From Tepidibacter hydrothermalis (GTDB lineage Bacteria; Bacillota; Clostridia; Peptostreptococcales; Peptostreptococcaceae), in assembly GCF_029542625.1 (NCBI RefSeq), contig NZ_CP120733.1:3348001-3412000 (forward strand): a DNA stretch of 64,000 nt, read 5' to 3'. A program made the position numbers and the translations under genes. Shown here piece by piece: positions 1 through 8,984 of the stretch (the first letter of the stretch is position 1; every line of letters begins with the position of its first letter). Under the pieces are notes generated by a model that saw only the letters and a list, made by a program, of their open reading frames with translations, ran no database searches and was not told where the DNA came from.

Positions 1-2
1 TC

Positions 3-854
3 AATGATTGTAGGCTTAATTCAATATACAAATACGGTATAAATTATCTAAGAGATAAAATAATAAACAATCTCTATCTAGTAAAAGATATTTTACTATG
101 GAATATTAAAAACGATATATATATGTATAGAGTAAGCAGTAGATTAATTCCTCTCGTAACACATCCAGATGTTATAAATGACTTTGATTGGAATTGGAAA
201 GAAGACGATGAAATATTAAATATTATGAAGGACATATCAGACATAGTTAAAAGTTACAATATAAGACTTTCTATGCATCCAGACCAGTTTACAGTTTTGA
301 ACAGCCCTAATGAAAAAGTAGTTCAAAATAGTATAATAAATATAAAATACCACTACGATATACTTAAAAGACTATCTGGAAATGATATGATAATTCATAC
401 AGGTGGAGTATATAATGATAAAAAATCTGCTTCTAAAAGATTTATACACGTTTTTAATTCATTAGAAGATAATTTAAAAAGTATGATAAGGCTTGAAAAT
501 GATGATAAATCATTTACAGTTGAAGATGTTCTTTATATAAGTTCAAAAACACATATTCCAATAGTTCTAGATATTCATCATCATAAATGTAATAATCCTA
601 ATAATATAGATATTCAAAATTATATATCTGCTATAGTAAATACATGGGAAAATACAAGTCTAATACCCAAGCTTCATATAAGTAGCGGGCGTGATAATAA
701 ATTCGATAGAAAGCACAGTAACTATATAGATATACAAGACTTGAATTATCTTTTAAAGCTTATGAATAAATATAACTTTGATATGATGGTTGAAGCAAAA
801 CAAAAAGATAAATCGGTACTTGAGATAATAAATATATTAAAAGACATTCCTTAA
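3..854 (+). CDS. uvsE: UV DNA damage endonuclease, 5' end outside window
   Basis: The reading frame is open from the first bases of the window, so the start codon lies upstream; an internal ATG at 123 is not the start because the codons before it already encode family-like sequence (LVKDILLWN, then YRVSSRLIPL). UvsE/UVDE enzymes are Mn-dependent TIM-barrel endonucleases that nick DNA 5' of UV photoproducts, an alternative to nucleotide excision repair. Visible metal-site motifs are MHPDQF, IIHTGG, RLEND, LDIHHHKC, KLHISSGR and VEAKQKD, matching the His/Asp/Glu ligands expected of the family. The gene ends in a bidirectional terminator and is convergent with the ClC gene. Family assignment is firm; only the N-terminal part is missing. 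Confidence 0.9.
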   Translation, partial: NDCRLNSIYKYGINYLRDKIINNLYLVKDILLWNIKNDIYMYRVSSRLIPLVTHPDVINDFDWNWKEDDEILNIMKDISDIVKSYNIRLSMHPDQFTVLNSPNEKVVQNSIINIKYHYDILKRLSGNDMIIHTGGVYNDKKSASKRFIHVFNSLEDNLKSMIRLENDDKSFTVEDVLYISSKTHIPIVLDIHHHKCNNPNNIDIQNYISAIVNTWENTSLIPKLHISSGRDNKFDRKHSNYIDIQDLNYLLKLMNKYNFDMMVEAKQKDKSVLEIINILKDIP

Positions 855-872
855 TCATTAAGGAATGTCTTT
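840..872. terminator. Bidirectional terminator between uvsE and ClC gene
   Basis: A perfect 15-bp inverted repeat (arm AAAGACATTCCTTAA, 3-nt loop) has A-rich and T-rich flanks on both sides. The left arm overlaps the uvsE stop codon. It can serve both convergent genes. Confidence 0.85.
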
Positions 873-881
873 CAATATATC

Positions 882-2474
882 CTAACAGTTATTTACATTT
901 TCTATAACGAAATCGCCTGCCATTTTTTTTAATTTATGCGTTATTTCTCCTGCTTCATCTTCATTTACAAGAGCTATTAAATAATCTCCCGCTGAAATAG
1001 TAGTTTTCCCTTTTGGTATTATTTCTACTTCTCCTCTTTTTATAGCTACTAATAAAGTATTGTGAGGCCAATTTATTTCTTTGACCATTTTACCATCCAG
1101 TTCAGTACCTAGACATACTGCAACTTCTAAAAGTATTTTTTTAGATTTATCTCCACGAAACTCATTATTTCCTTTTTTATGTAAAAGTCTTTCAAGTAAT
1201 GATTCATATATAGGTTCTGAATTTAATATATCAGTTACAATATATGCAATTATAGAAACAATAGTTAAAGGAAGTAGATGACTAAAAGATCCGGTCATCT
1301 CTGTAATCAAAATACTACCTGTAATAGGGGCTTTAACTATAGCTGTAAAATAGCCTGCCATGGCCAATATAATAAAATTACTTATATACTGACTATCCAT
1401 ATGAAAATACTTAACAATAACACTTCCATATAAATCCCCTGTTAATGCTCCAATTACTAGTAAAGGTAAAAATATTCCTCCAGGTGATCCTGATCCATAA
1501 CTGAACATTGTAAAAATAAACTTAACTATTAAAATAATACACACCATGTTTATTGTATACTTTCTTTCTACTAAAGAACCTATAAGTTCATGTCCTCCAC
1601 CTAATACCTGTGGTAAAAATAATCCTAGTATTCCTGCCATTAAAAATGGTATCATTGGTCTAAATTCAACAGGAAGCCACTTTTTTGAAGTATAAAAATC
1701 TTGTGTCTTCATAAGAGTTTTATTAAAAAATACACCAAATATACCTAATATTATTCCTAATATAATTAAATATATATATTGATTTAGAGGCAAAACATAA
1801 AGACGTCTAAAATCAAAAACTGGTTTTAAACCAAAAAAGTTCTTAGCTACAAAATCAGCTGTAAGTGATGCAGACATAGCTGATAATAAAACTAATGGAT
1901 AAAAGTTTTTATGAACTTCTTCTAATGCAAACATCACTCCAGCTAAAGGTGCATTGAATGCAGCCGCAAGACCCGCACTAGCTCCACTAGTAATTAAATA
2001 TTTTTCTTCTATCTTTACTCTTTTGAAAATTCTTGAAAAACCCTGACCAACAGAAGCTCCAATTTGAACTGAAGGACCTTCTCTACCTAAAGACAAACCT
2101 GCTCCTATCGCTAGAACTCCGCCTATAAATTTTCCAACAATTATTCTAAGCCAATTCACATTTAACTTTCTAAGCAAAATCCCTTCTACTTGTGGAATTC
2201 CACTTCCTCCAATCATTGGTTCTTTTTTTATCATAATTCCAACTATATACGCAAGTAAACCTAATATTATAAACCAAATAGGAATCAAATAACTCTTCTG
2301 TGTTTGTAAAACATAGATCTTGTGAGTTAAATCTCCTACTTCTTCTAATAAGAATCTGTATAGTACTACTAACAAGCCAGATAAAGCACCTACTACTATA
2401 CCTTGCATAACCAGTTTCAAACGGAAATTATGCCAATGAAACAGAGTATTATAGGTATTATTCCTATCTTTCAT
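882..2474 (-). CDS. ClC-family chloride/proton antiporter with C-terminal TrkA_C domain
   Basis: A 530-aa membrane protein with about ten to twelve hydrophobic segments and ClC signature motifs: GSGIP (residues 90-94), GREGP (130-134, gating Glu132) and GSGSPGGIFLP in the second half. An internal Glu pair in FALEEV (185-186) corresponds to the proton glutamate of E. coli ClC antiporters, so H+/Cl- exchange is more likely than a passive channel. Residues from about 445 onward look like a TrkA_C (RCK_C) ligand-binding domain. The GREGP filter argues against the fluoride-specific CLC-F subgroup. ATG start with AAGGAAGG upstream. Monocistronic; a copy of the 75-bp CAACG repeat lies just upstream. 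Confidence 0.92.
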   Translation of the reverse strand: MKDRNNTYNTLFHWHNFRLKLVMQGIVVGALSGLLVVLYRFLLEEVGDLTHKIYVLQTQKSYLIPIWFIILGLLAYIVGIMIKKEPMIGGSGIPQVEGILLRKLNVNWLRIIVGKFIGGVLAIGAGLSLGREGPSVQIGASVGQGFSRIFKRVKIEEKYLITSGASAGLAAAFNAPLAGVMFALEEVHKNFYPLVLLSAMSASLTADFVAKNFFGLKPVFDFRRLYVLPLNQYIYLIILGIILGIFGVFFNKTLMKTQDFYTSKKWLPVEFRPMIPFLMAGILGLFLPQVLGGGHELIGSLVERKYTINMVCIILIVKFIFTMFSYGSGSPGGIFLPLLVIGALTGDLYGSVIVKYFHMDSQYISNFIILAMAGYFTAIVKAPITGSILITEMTGSFSHLLPLTIVSIIAYIVTDILNSEPIYESLLERLLHKKGNNEFRGDKSKKILLEVAVCLGTELDGKMVKEINWPHNTLLVAIKRGEVEIIPKGKTTISAGDYLIALVNEDEAGEITHKLKKMAGDFVIENVNNC

Positions 2475-2514
2475 ACTAATACGCCTTCCTTTCTAATATC
2501 TTAAAATACACACT

Positions 2515-2593
2515 AAAAAATTCGTCTACTCGCTAACGCGGTGACTCATGTCGCCAACGATCCTTACAGGCTCCGTTGCTCAAAAATAGTTGC
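2515..2593 (-). repeat. 75-bp CAACG-hairpin repeat, copy 1
   Basis: Shares the block CTCATGTCGCCAACGATCC and then CTCCGTTGCTCAAAAATAGT with copies at about 10979 and 44931. Read on the minus strand, GCAACG pairs with CGTTG around CC/GG and a 5-nt loop, and the element ends GAATTTTTT. It lies in the 5' region of the ClC gene, 40-120 nt before the start codon. Confidence 0.75.
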
Positions 2594-2656
2594 AAGTACA
2601 ACCTTTTTCAATAAGGTATACACAAAACAAAAAATGATATACCTTCCTTAAGAATT

Positions 2657-2680
2657 AAAAAATGACCTATGATTAGGTCA
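2657..2680 (-). terminator. Terminator downstream of the zinc-ribbon membrane protein gene
   Basis: Minus-strand hairpin TGACCTA-atca-TAGGTCA followed by TTTTTT. The sequence just after it (TTCTTAAGGAA then TATATCATTTTTT) also occurs after the terminator at 19802-19850. Confidence 0.8.
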
Positions 2681-2693
2681 CCTTAAATTAACG

Positions 2694-3038
2694 CTAAAGC
2701 TTATCAGTTATATCAATCTTTTCTCTTATATACCTAATGTCTTTAGCGATCATGGGTATTATCCCTAAATAATTTATTCCAAATAGTAGTATAACATAAA
2801 AAGGTACAATTATGATTAAAAGAATAGGACTTACAACTATTAACCCTATTAATATTATAGGTATTATTACTTTAACTATAAATTTTAATACCCCAATCAT
2901 GTCTTCTCCATACTTAATTCTTTTCTCAAATTCTTCTTTTGTCTCCAAAAAATCTTTACAGTGTGAGCAAAAATATTCTCCGTTGTATATTTCTTTTTCA
3001 AAGTACTTTATCTCTTTTTTACATCTAGAACAGTTCAT
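2694..3038 (-). CDS. Zinc-ribbon membrane protein, function unknown
   Basis: A 114-aa protein. Residues 1-30 carry two CxxC pairs (C3/C6 and C24/C27), a likely zinc ribbon facing the cytoplasm, followed by a strongly hydrophobic stretch (about 48-95) able to form two transmembrane segments and a short charged tail. It starts 12 nt after the stop of the upstream 270-aa membrane protein, so the two are probably co-transcribed. Small zinc-ribbon-plus-membrane proteins are common in Bacillota and mostly uncharacterised; no specific family was recognised. Confidence 0.75.
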   Translation of the reverse strand: MNCSRCKKEIKYFEKEIYNGEYFCSHCKDFLETKEEFEKRIKYGEDMIGVLKFIVKVIIPIILIGLIVVSPILLIIIVPFYVILLFGINYLGIIPMIAKDIRYIREKIDITDKL

Positions 3039-3050
3039 AATTTAAGCTCC

Positions 3051-3863
3051 TTAAACATAATAATCAATATGTCCACCCTGAACTTCTTCTGGTTTTTTCA
3101 AATTTTTATAAACTTCAAATACAGTTTTATTAACACATACTCCAAAATAATTTACTATAAAAATACTAAACCCCATTCCAAAATCACCTGAGAAGCTTAG
3201 TATATAAACTGCACAACTTATAGGTAAATATAATACTCCACATTGAAACATCATTTTTATAGTAAGTCCTAAATTGTTCATTAATACATTAATACTTTCT
3301 TTTAATCCTGAAATTAAAGATATATTTTCTGCCACTATTACATATTCCGCATAAAAAAATGGCATATACAAAATAGATATCCAAATAAAAGCTTCATCTA
3401 TAAAACCCAATAAAAAAGGTATATAGCATATTAAATTTAATAAAAACAATCTACACCAAAATTTATTTCCAAAATATATAAAATCCCTTAAAGAACAACT
3501 TTTATTCTTAATATCATTTATACTACCTAAATAACCCGCCTCTATAAAGCTCATTAAGCATATAAAAGTAAGAAAAAGAAATATATTAAATAGTGTAAGT
3601 TCATTTATAATTCCAAGAAATGCTCCATTTCTATATTCAAGTAAAGGACTAGGAAAATTTTTAATCATATGCTTTACACTAGGTGGTGCAGATATTATAG
3701 CCATTTTAAATGAAATCATATTTAAAGCTGGAATATATTTTGTATTAAATATTTTTTCATAGGAAATTAAGTTTAGAATATCCATAATACAAGGTATTAA
3801 AATTATCCATATGGATTTATTTATACTTTTTATAGATTCTTTGAATATTTGTTTTAAGTTCAT
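3051..3863 (-). CDS. Polytopic membrane protein, function unknown
   Basis: A 270-aa protein with about six hydrophobic segments spread from residue 15 to 245, separated by short loops. It has no visible catalytic motif and no signal peptide beyond the first membrane helix. The overall look resembles clostridial DUF-type integral membrane proteins with a low-complexity hydrophobic core. The ATG start is preceded by GAGGTGAG. It is first in a two-gene unit with the zinc-ribbon protein and is divergent from the 391-aa secreted protein at 3932, with a 68-bp shared promoter space. Function is not inferable from sequence alone. Confidence 0.7.
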   Translation of the reverse strand: MNLKQIFKESIKSINKSIWIILIPCIMDILNLISYEKIFNTKYIPALNMISFKMAIISAPPSVKHMIKNFPSPLLEYRNGAFLGIINELTLFNIFLFLTFICLMSFIEAGYLGSINDIKNKSCSLRDFIYFGNKFWCRLFLLNLICYIPFLLGFIDEAFIWISILYMPFFYAEYVIVAENISLISGLKESINVLMNNLGLTIKMMFQCGVLYLPISCAVYILSFSGDFGMGFSIFIVNYFGVCVNKTVFEVYKNLKKPEEVQGGHIDYYV

Positions 3864-3931
3864 TACTCACCTCTTGTTATAAAGTCTGCTATCAAATATA
3901 ATCTAATTATACCATTAATTGGAGGTCTTTT

Positions 3932-5107
3932 ATGAAAAAACACAGTTTTTTAATAACGTTTATACTACTTTCATTATTTACTTTTTTATCTTACTCTTAT
4001 CAAAGGGAAAACTACGAAGATGTAATTAAACCTTATATAAATATAGAATCTGAAAGTTTAGGTACGATAAGGAATATAGAATTTTATAGTATCTCTAATC
4101 ATCCTAGCTTAATAATTTTATCAACTAAAAACGAACAAGGTATAGATTATTCATACCTAAATCTATTAGATATAAATACAAATAAAATAACACAAATTGA
4201 TAAATATAAATCTCACAAATATCTAAATAACTTTGTAACTCGTGATCATTTTTCGTCATATAATATAATAACTGCTTGTAATTACGGAATAGTTAATACA
4301 GAGGTAGAATATGATGATGATGGCTTACTTAAATTTAATCCAGAAAAACAAGATATATTCAAATTTGAAAATGCAGATAGTATGGACTTTAAAAATGGTG
4401 CATTGTTTTTTTCAAGCAAAGGTGATGATTTGATATATAAGCAAATCTTACATAATGATTTTTTTGCATCATTTACAAACAATAATACACCTAATCAGCA
4501 AACATTTTATAAAAAACCGCTCTACATAGTCAACTCAAATTCACTTGATGGCTGTTTATCTTATACTAAGGTCAATAAAGACAGACTTGACCTTTATAGA
4601 ATGTACTATGGTGGTGAATCTATAGATATTTTTAATAAACCTCTTATTAAAAATATAGTACATGCTAGAGAATTATATAATAGTTATGGTTTTATAGGTA
4701 TGAATATTAATTCTGACTCCAAATTGAATATATTTATGATTAGAAATCAAAGCGAAGATCAAGATAATTATAAAATTGATACTATTGACTATAATACAGA
4801 TATGTTTGGATCAGTTCCATCTATTGACTCTTTAACATTTAACGAAGATTATACATTGGTATATACTTCATATGATAAAAATAATAAGGGTAAGATAACA
4901 TCTATAGGGTATACACTTCATAAATATCAGCAACATCCAAAGACTATTTTAGAAGATGAAAATTTGTATGGACCTGTTAGAATACAAAAATATAAGGTTA
5001 ATGATAAATACGTTAAAAATATTATGTATTTTACATACGAAGATGGCTTAACTAAAGTTAATTTCTGTGATATGGATGGAAATAAAATCAAAAGCATCAG
5101 CCTATAA
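3932..5107 (+). CDS. Secreted or membrane-anchored protein, function unknown
   Basis: A 391-aa protein starting with a signal/anchor helix (residues about 5-24) and no lipobox. The rest is hydrophilic, with many short beta-strand-like stretches and recurring aromatic/Asp patterns (for example YTSYDKNNKG, YFTYEDG) that suggest a beta-propeller-like extracytoplasmic domain; this is inference from texture, not a recognised motif. Start chosen at the ATG with GGAGG seven bases upstream. Monocistronic; ends within a bidirectional terminator. Confidence 0.75.
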   Translation: MKKHSFLITFILLSLFTFLSYSYQRENYEDVIKPYINIESESLGTIRNIEFYSISNHPSLIILSTKNEQGIDYSYLNLLDINTNKITQIDKYKSHKYLNNFVTRDHFSSYNIITACNYGIVNTEVEYDDDGLLKFNPEKQDIFKFENADSMDFKNGALFFSSKGDDLIYKQILHNDFFASFTNNNTPNQQTFYKKPLYIVNSNSLDGCLSYTKVNKDRLDLYRMYYGGESIDIFNKPLIKNIVHARELYNSYGFIGMNINSDSKLNIFMIRNQSEDQDNYKIDTIDYNTDMFGSVPSIDSLTFNEDYTLVYTSYDKNNKGKITSIGYTLHKYQQHPKTILEDENLYGPVRIQKYKVNDKYVKNIMYFTYEDGLTKVNFCDMDGNKIKSISL

Positions 5108-5118
5108 GCTGATGCTTT
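5091..5118. terminator. Bidirectional terminator
   Basis: Inverted repeat AAAGCATCAGC / GCTGATGCTTT with a 6-nt loop followed by AATTTTTC. The stop codon of the upstream gene lies in the loop. It also serves the convergent lipoprotein gene ending at 5133. Confidence 0.85.
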
Positions 5119-5132
5119 AATTTTTCTATATT

Positions 5133-5639
5133 TTAATTATTGATTGCAATGATACCATATTTAGATGAATCTTGTGATGAACCAAACCATATTTCTCCAT
5201 TCCCAACCATTACCCCTTGATAATTTACAAAGGTATCTTTAACATCTTGATTTAAAAGAGCTTCTTTTACTTCTTTAGTAAATATATTATCATAGTTTTC
5301 TATAAACTCTTGTGGAGTTTTAATTTCTCTAGTAGATTTATCATGATTTACTCTTAATGGATATAGAATATACTCTGACACTTTTTCCTTATTATCTTCA
5401 GATACGAATTTTTTTACTTCATTAAACATTTCTTCAAATTTAACAGGATCATCAATTCCTCCTACATAGTATCTATTATCCTCATTTTGATCTTCCTTTG
5501 AATTTTCATTATCTGTACTCTCAGAAACAATTACGTCATCTTTAGATACATCAGCATCTGATTTATCATCTTTCTCACAACCTGTTAAAAAGCTTATACT
5601 ACATATAAGTATTAAAATAAGACTCATAATTTTCTTCAT
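5133..5639 (-). CDS. Lipoprotein, function unknown
   Basis: A 168-aa protein with a type II signal peptide: two lysines, a hydrophobic stretch and lipobox LTGC with lipidated Cys21. Residues 22-65 are an Asp/Glu/Ser-rich linker; the remaining 100 residues form a small globular domain ending with a beta-rich GEIWFGSS segment. The compact domain after a linker resembles many clostridial lipoproteins of unknown role. A strong AAAGGAGG site precedes the ATG. The gene is monocistronic and divergent from the DMT permease. Confidence 0.8.
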   Translation of the reverse strand: MKKIMSLILILICSISFLTGCEKDDKSDADVSKDDVIVSESTDNENSKEDQNEDNRYYVGGIDDPVKFEEMFNEVKKFVSEDNKEKVSEYILYPLRVNHDKSTREIKTPQEFIENYDNIFTKEVKEALLNQDVKDTFVNYQGVMVGNGEIWFGSSQDSSKYGIIAINN

Positions 5640-5787
5640 ACTTATACCTCCTTTACAATATGTTTACTAAACTAGTATACTACAATAACTTACCAAAACA
5701 AATATGAATACTTGAAATTTTAACTATCATACAAAACTTTATATTTTAAATGGAATATACTGTTCTTATATAGTTACTCGAAACAGT

Positions 5788-5816
5788 TTTACAAAATAGA
5801 ATAATTATTATACAAT
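5788..5816 (+). promoter_or_regulatory. Promoter for DMT permease gene
   Basis: TTTACA (5788-5793), 17-bp spacer, TACAAT (5811-5816), placed about 40 bp before the chosen start codon. A good match to the vegetative sigma consensus. Confidence 0.5.
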
Positions 5817-5856
5817 TGTATACACAATGCAATATCATTCGAAAGGACTTGATTTT

Positions 5857-6714
5857 ATGAACAATAAATCTAAAGCAATTCTTTATATGCTTTTTTCATC
5901 ATTTTGTTTTGCTTTAATGGGGGCATTAGTTAAATTGGCCGGAGATGTTCCTACTATAGAAAAAACTTTCTTTAGAAATCTTATAAGCACATTTGTAGCT
6001 GGCTTTTTAGTTATTAAAAACAAGAAAAATTTCTTTGGTAAAAGAGAAAATCAAAAACATCTAATTTTAAGATCTATTCTTGGAACTATAGGTATGATCG
6101 GATATTTCTATACGATAGACAATATGTTACTTTCAGATTCCGCTATGCTGAATAAGTTGAATCCTTTCTTTGTAACATTATTTGCTCTATGGTTCTTAAA
6201 GGAAAAACCCTCTCGTATACAAATACCATCTTTAATAGTTGCTTTTATAGGTGCTCTATTTATAATAAAACCTCAATTTAATATAGAAGCATTCCCTGCA
6301 TTTGTAGGTGTTATATCTGCTGTATTTGCAGGTGGAGCTTATACTATGGTAAGACTTTTAGGAGATAAAGAAGAATTTTATACTATAGTCTTTTATTTCT
6401 CATTTGTATCATCATGTATAATGTTTCCTTTAATGATGATAAATTTTAAGCCATTAAGCTTACATCAATTTTTTATACTTATGATGACTGGAATAGTTGC
6501 ATCCCTTGCTCAATTCAGTTTAACCTTGGCTTATAAGCTTGCACCAGCTGGCGAAATTTCAATATACAATTACACTAACGTAATTTTTTCAGGACTATTA
6601 GGATTTATGCTTTGGAGTGAACTACCAGATGCTTTTAGTTTTATAGGTTATACTTTAATAATAGGTTCTGGATTTGCTATATTTTTATATAATGCAAAAC
6701 AAAAAAATGGATAA
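5857..6714 (+). CDS. EamA/DMT-superfamily permease
   Basis: Ten hydrophobic helices in two EamA repeats identify a drug/metabolite transporter superfamily exporter or importer. Its texture is close to the group that includes S-adenosylmethionine uptake proteins, but substrate cannot be deduced. An in-frame ATG exists at 5827, but the ATG at 5857 has a GAAAGGA site at proper spacing, and the ten extra residues (MQYHSKGLDF) look like leader sequence. Product 285 aa. Monocistronic, with its own promoter at 5788 and a terminator overlapping the stop codon. Confidence 0.88.
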   Translation: MNNKSKAILYMLFSSFCFALMGALVKLAGDVPTIEKTFFRNLISTFVAGFLVIKNKKNFFGKRENQKHLILRSILGTIGMIGYFYTIDNMLLSDSAMLNKLNPFFVTLFALWFLKEKPSRIQIPSLIVAFIGALFIIKPQFNIEAFPAFVGVISAVFAGGAYTMVRLLGDKEEFYTIVFYFSFVSSCIMFPLMMINFKPLSLHQFFILMMTGIVASLAQFSLTLAYKLAPAGEISIYNYTNVIFSGLLGFMLWSELPDAFSFIGYTLIIGSGFAIFLYNAKQKNG

Positions 6715-6733
6715 GTAATCTTATCCATTTTTT
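6702..6733. terminator. Bidirectional terminator
   Basis: Perfect 14-bp inverted repeat AAAAAATGGATAAG / CTTATCCATTTTTT with a 4-nt loop. It covers the stop codons of both convergent genes. Confidence 0.9.
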
Positions 6734-7253
6734 ACAATATCATAAGAGCTATAAAGTTATTAATAGCATGAATACAGCAAACTACCCAGTAAGGATGCTT
6801 TTTCTTTTGTTTATATACAGTATAAGCATATGCCCATATACTTCCTACAACAAACATATGAACTACATATTGTGGACTGTAGGTATGTCTTGATCCAAAT
6901 ATTGCTCCAGATATTAAAATTCCTATAAACTTCCTATTATTCAAAAACTTTATCTTATTGCATATATCAATTACAATCTTTTGATATAACAGAGTTTCAA
7001 TTAAAGGTGCAATAATAACACCTACTATAAGCATAAGTTTCTTAGACTCTTCTGGATCAAAAGGTGCCGCTCCATTATTATCAGGAAAAAGCATAATTAC
7101 AGGGCTAAGAATTATAACAGATAAATACTGTATAAGTATTATACATAACATAAAAGTTACTACATCTGTATTGTATAAGTAATTATGAACCTTTAAAATC
7201 CGATTCTTTATCCTATCAAATATAGATTTCTTACAATCACTATAACCTTCCAC
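6732..7253 (-). CDS. CPBP-family intramembrane protease-like protein
   Basis: A 173-aa membrane protein. CPBP (CAAX protease/bacteriocin-processing, Abi) proteases carry three motifs: EExxxR, FxxxH and HxxxN/H. Here motif 1 reads IETLLYQ, with only one glutamate and Gln for Arg; motif 2 is FGSRHTY and motif 3 HAINNF. The fold assignment is reasonable, but catalytic competence is uncertain because of the altered motif 1. It starts at GTG with GGGGGGTG upstream. The 108-aa gene upstream runs the same way with a 36-bp gap, so they may share a transcript. Confidence 0.75.
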   Translation of the reverse strand: MEGYSDCKKSIFDRIKNRILKVHNYLYNTDVVTFMLCIILIQYLSVIILSPVIMLFPDNNGAAPFDPEESKKLMLIVGVIIAPLIETLLYQKIVIDICNKIKFLNNRKFIGILISGAIFGSRHTYSPQYVVHMFVVGSIWAYAYTVYKQKKKHPYWVVCCIHAINNFIALMIL

Positions 7254-7289
7254 TTAAACACCCCCCTATATTTAAACTTACTATTGATC

Positions 7290-7616
7290 TTAAATACTCA
7301 ACACTACTTTTTCTTCAACTTTTTCAATATTTATTACCCTATCCTTATATTCTATTTCAAAATTACTAAATGCAGAATATAAATCTATATCTCTTAACAT
7401 ATGGCAAGTCATTCTAGTTCCATTTTTGCTAAATCTTAAAAGTATAGCTTTTACCATTTGGAACTGTATTCTAGATATATTTAAGTCATTATTCCCTATA
7501 TCAAGATCTACACTTCTATAGTTTATATCTATAAATAAATCAACATCAAATTCATCTTCTCTTATAACTCTTACTTCATAATCACTTTCCATTTTAAAAT
7601 TTCCATTTATATACAT
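7290..7616 (-). CDS. Hypothetical protein
   Basis: A 108-aa soluble acidic protein, predominantly alternating hydrophobic/charged beta-type sequence, without cysteines in pairs, signal peptide or membrane segment. No family recognised. It begins 9 nt after the stop of the radical SAM gene and has a GGAGA site, so it is likely the second gene of that operon. A role in the same pathway is only a positional inference. Confidence 0.7.
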   Translation of the reverse strand: MYINGNFKMESDYEVRVIREDEFDVDLFIDINYRSVDLDIGNNDLNISRIQFQMVKAILLRFSKNGTRMTCHMLRDIDLYSAFSNFEIEYKDRVINIEKVEEKVVLSI

Positions 7617-7625
7617 AGTATTCTC

Positions 7626-8570
7626 CTATACAAATTTTTTGACACTTTTTCCATTTAAATAATCACACTTATCGCCTTGATGCATATCATTAATTTCCAA
7701 ATACTCATCTATCATATCTTTTATCTTCCACCACGAAGTATTCCAATTGCAAAACAGTGTATTTTCTTCAGGTGCCCTACCTATAAGTCTGTGTATTACT
7801 ATATCTTTTGATATATACTGTAAAAATACACAAACTCTTTTCACATATTCTTCTAACTCTATCATTTCTATTTCTTCATTCTCATACTCACATGCCATCT
7901 TAGTTCCTTTAGCTATATAAAGTGAATGTAGTTTAACTCCATCAACTTTAAGAGCAGATAATACCTTAGCATTTTCTATAATATCATCCATATTATCATT
8001 TGGAAGGTTTAGTATTAAGTGAACTGTAGTTTCAAATCCGTATTTTTTGATTCTTATAACTGCATCAATTAACTCAGCTAATGTATGACCTCTATTTATT
8101 TTTTTAAGTGTATGATAATTTACTGTTTGAAGTCCAAGCTCTATAGATATGTTTACACCCTTTGATTCAATACCTTTTAATATTTTTAGATATTCATCAT
8201 TTATAGCATCTGGTCTTGTAGACACTGATATCTCCACTATATCTTCAATAATCGCCTCATTCATATATTTTTCAAACTTATCAAGTTCCATATAAGTGTT
8301 AGTATAATTTTGAAAATATGCTATGAACTTGTTTGCCTTATATCTTCTTCTTATATAATCCATATTCTTTTCTAGTTGCTCTTTTACCGAAAGAGTATTC
8401 TCTAAAGATTCAAATCCAGCTCCAACATCTGCACAAAAACTACAACCTCCAACTCCAACTGCACCATCTCTATTAGGACAAGTCAAAGGTAGATTTAAAG
8501 GCAGTTTGTACACCTTTTCTCCATACTTTTCTCTTAAATATTTTGAATAAATTCTATATCTATCTTCCAT
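7626..8570 (-). CDS. TIGR01212-family radical SAM protein (YtqA/YhcC type)
   Basis: The radical SAM cluster motif is the characteristic long form: C31-P-N-R-D-G ... G-G-C43-S-F-C46, that is CX11CXXC, diagnostic for the TIGR01212 family. GLQT and HLILNLP motifs of the SAM-binding barrel follow. These proteins bind a 4Fe-4S cluster and SAM; the reaction is not established to my knowledge. Start chosen at the ATG at 8570 because GGAGG lies 5 bp upstream; a TTG four codons earlier falls inside that ribosome site. Product 314 aa. First gene of a unit with the 108-aa protein. Confidence 0.88.
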   Translation of the reverse strand: MEDRYRIYSKYLREKYGEKVYKLPLNLPLTCPNRDGAVGVGGCSFCADVGAGFESLENTLSVKEQLEKNMDYIRRRYKANKFIAYFQNYTNTYMELDKFEKYMNEAIIEDIVEISVSTRPDAINDEYLKILKGIESKGVNISIELGLQTVNYHTLKKINRGHTLAELIDAVIRIKKYGFETTVHLILNLPNDNMDDIIENAKVLSALKVDGVKLHSLYIAKGTKMACEYENEEIEMIELEEYVKRVCVFLQYISKDIVIHRLIGRAPEENTLFCNWNTSWWKIKDMIDEYLEINDMHQGDKCDYLNGKSVKKFV

Positions 8571-8601
8571 AATATCCTCCAATTAAATTAATTTCTTATT
8601 C

Positions 8602-8662
8602 ATTATAACAAAATTAATATTTATTTGTATTTTAAAAAATTTATAATTTACTATTCATTATA
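8602..8662 (-). promoter_or_regulatory. Two TTGTTATAATGAATA boxes upstream of radical SAM gene
   Basis: The minus strand has TTTTGTTATAATGAATA twice, 55 bp apart (TATAAT at 8607-8602 and 8662-8657). Both could be -10 elements, although -35 matches are poor. The same roughly 20-nt string recurs near 19931 and, diverged, near 56878. Confidence 0.4.
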
Positions 8663-8745
8663 ACAAAATCTCTGTTTTGAAATATATTATTTTTTTATTA
8701 AAAAACTTTGTTATTGATTTCCACAAACTTTAAAAGACTAAATTA

Positions 8746-8946
8746 AAAATTTACCTAATTAAAATGTTAGCTACTTTTAATCAATGTTTTACTATACAAC
8801 TTAGATTGTGCTGTTAAAATATCCGTTAAGAAAGTTCTTTGTCTGACCATAGGGAGTTTAGAACTTTTAGTATATTTTATAAAGCAAAATCTTTAGTTTT
8901 ATCAAAACACTGATTAAGTAGCGTTATTTCAATTAGGGTAATTTTA
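8746..8946 (+). repeat. Long-hairpin element, copy 1
   Basis: A 200-bp imperfect palindrome: outer arm TTTACCTAATT..., GTTAG/CGTT internal loop, CCGTTAAG/TTAG inner loop and apex CTGACC-ata-GGGAG. It fills most of the 440-bp gap between the radical SAM gene and the secreted repeat protein. Confidence 0.8.
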
Positions 8947-8984
8947 GCTTAAGCACAAATCTAACAATATTAAATATAAATAAA

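Noticed and set aside
123-854. uvsE starting at the ATG at 123
   Set aside because: Codons from position 3 onward are in frame and match the family's conserved N-terminal part, so the gene begins before the window.
2475-2693. Fluoride riboswitch upstream of the ClC gene
   Set aside because: The transporter has the GREGP filter of chloride types, and no fluoride-riboswitch motif was seen; the region is explained by the 75-bp repeat and a terminator.
5827-5856. Ten extra N-terminal codons on the DMT permease
   Set aside because: The ATG at 5857 has the ribosome site; the upstream codons cover the leader.
6732-7253. Toxin-antitoxin or phage-defence assignment for the Abi-like CPBP gene
   Set aside because: No partner gene or defence-island neighbours; CPBP proteins are widespread housekeeping or bacteriocin-related proteases.
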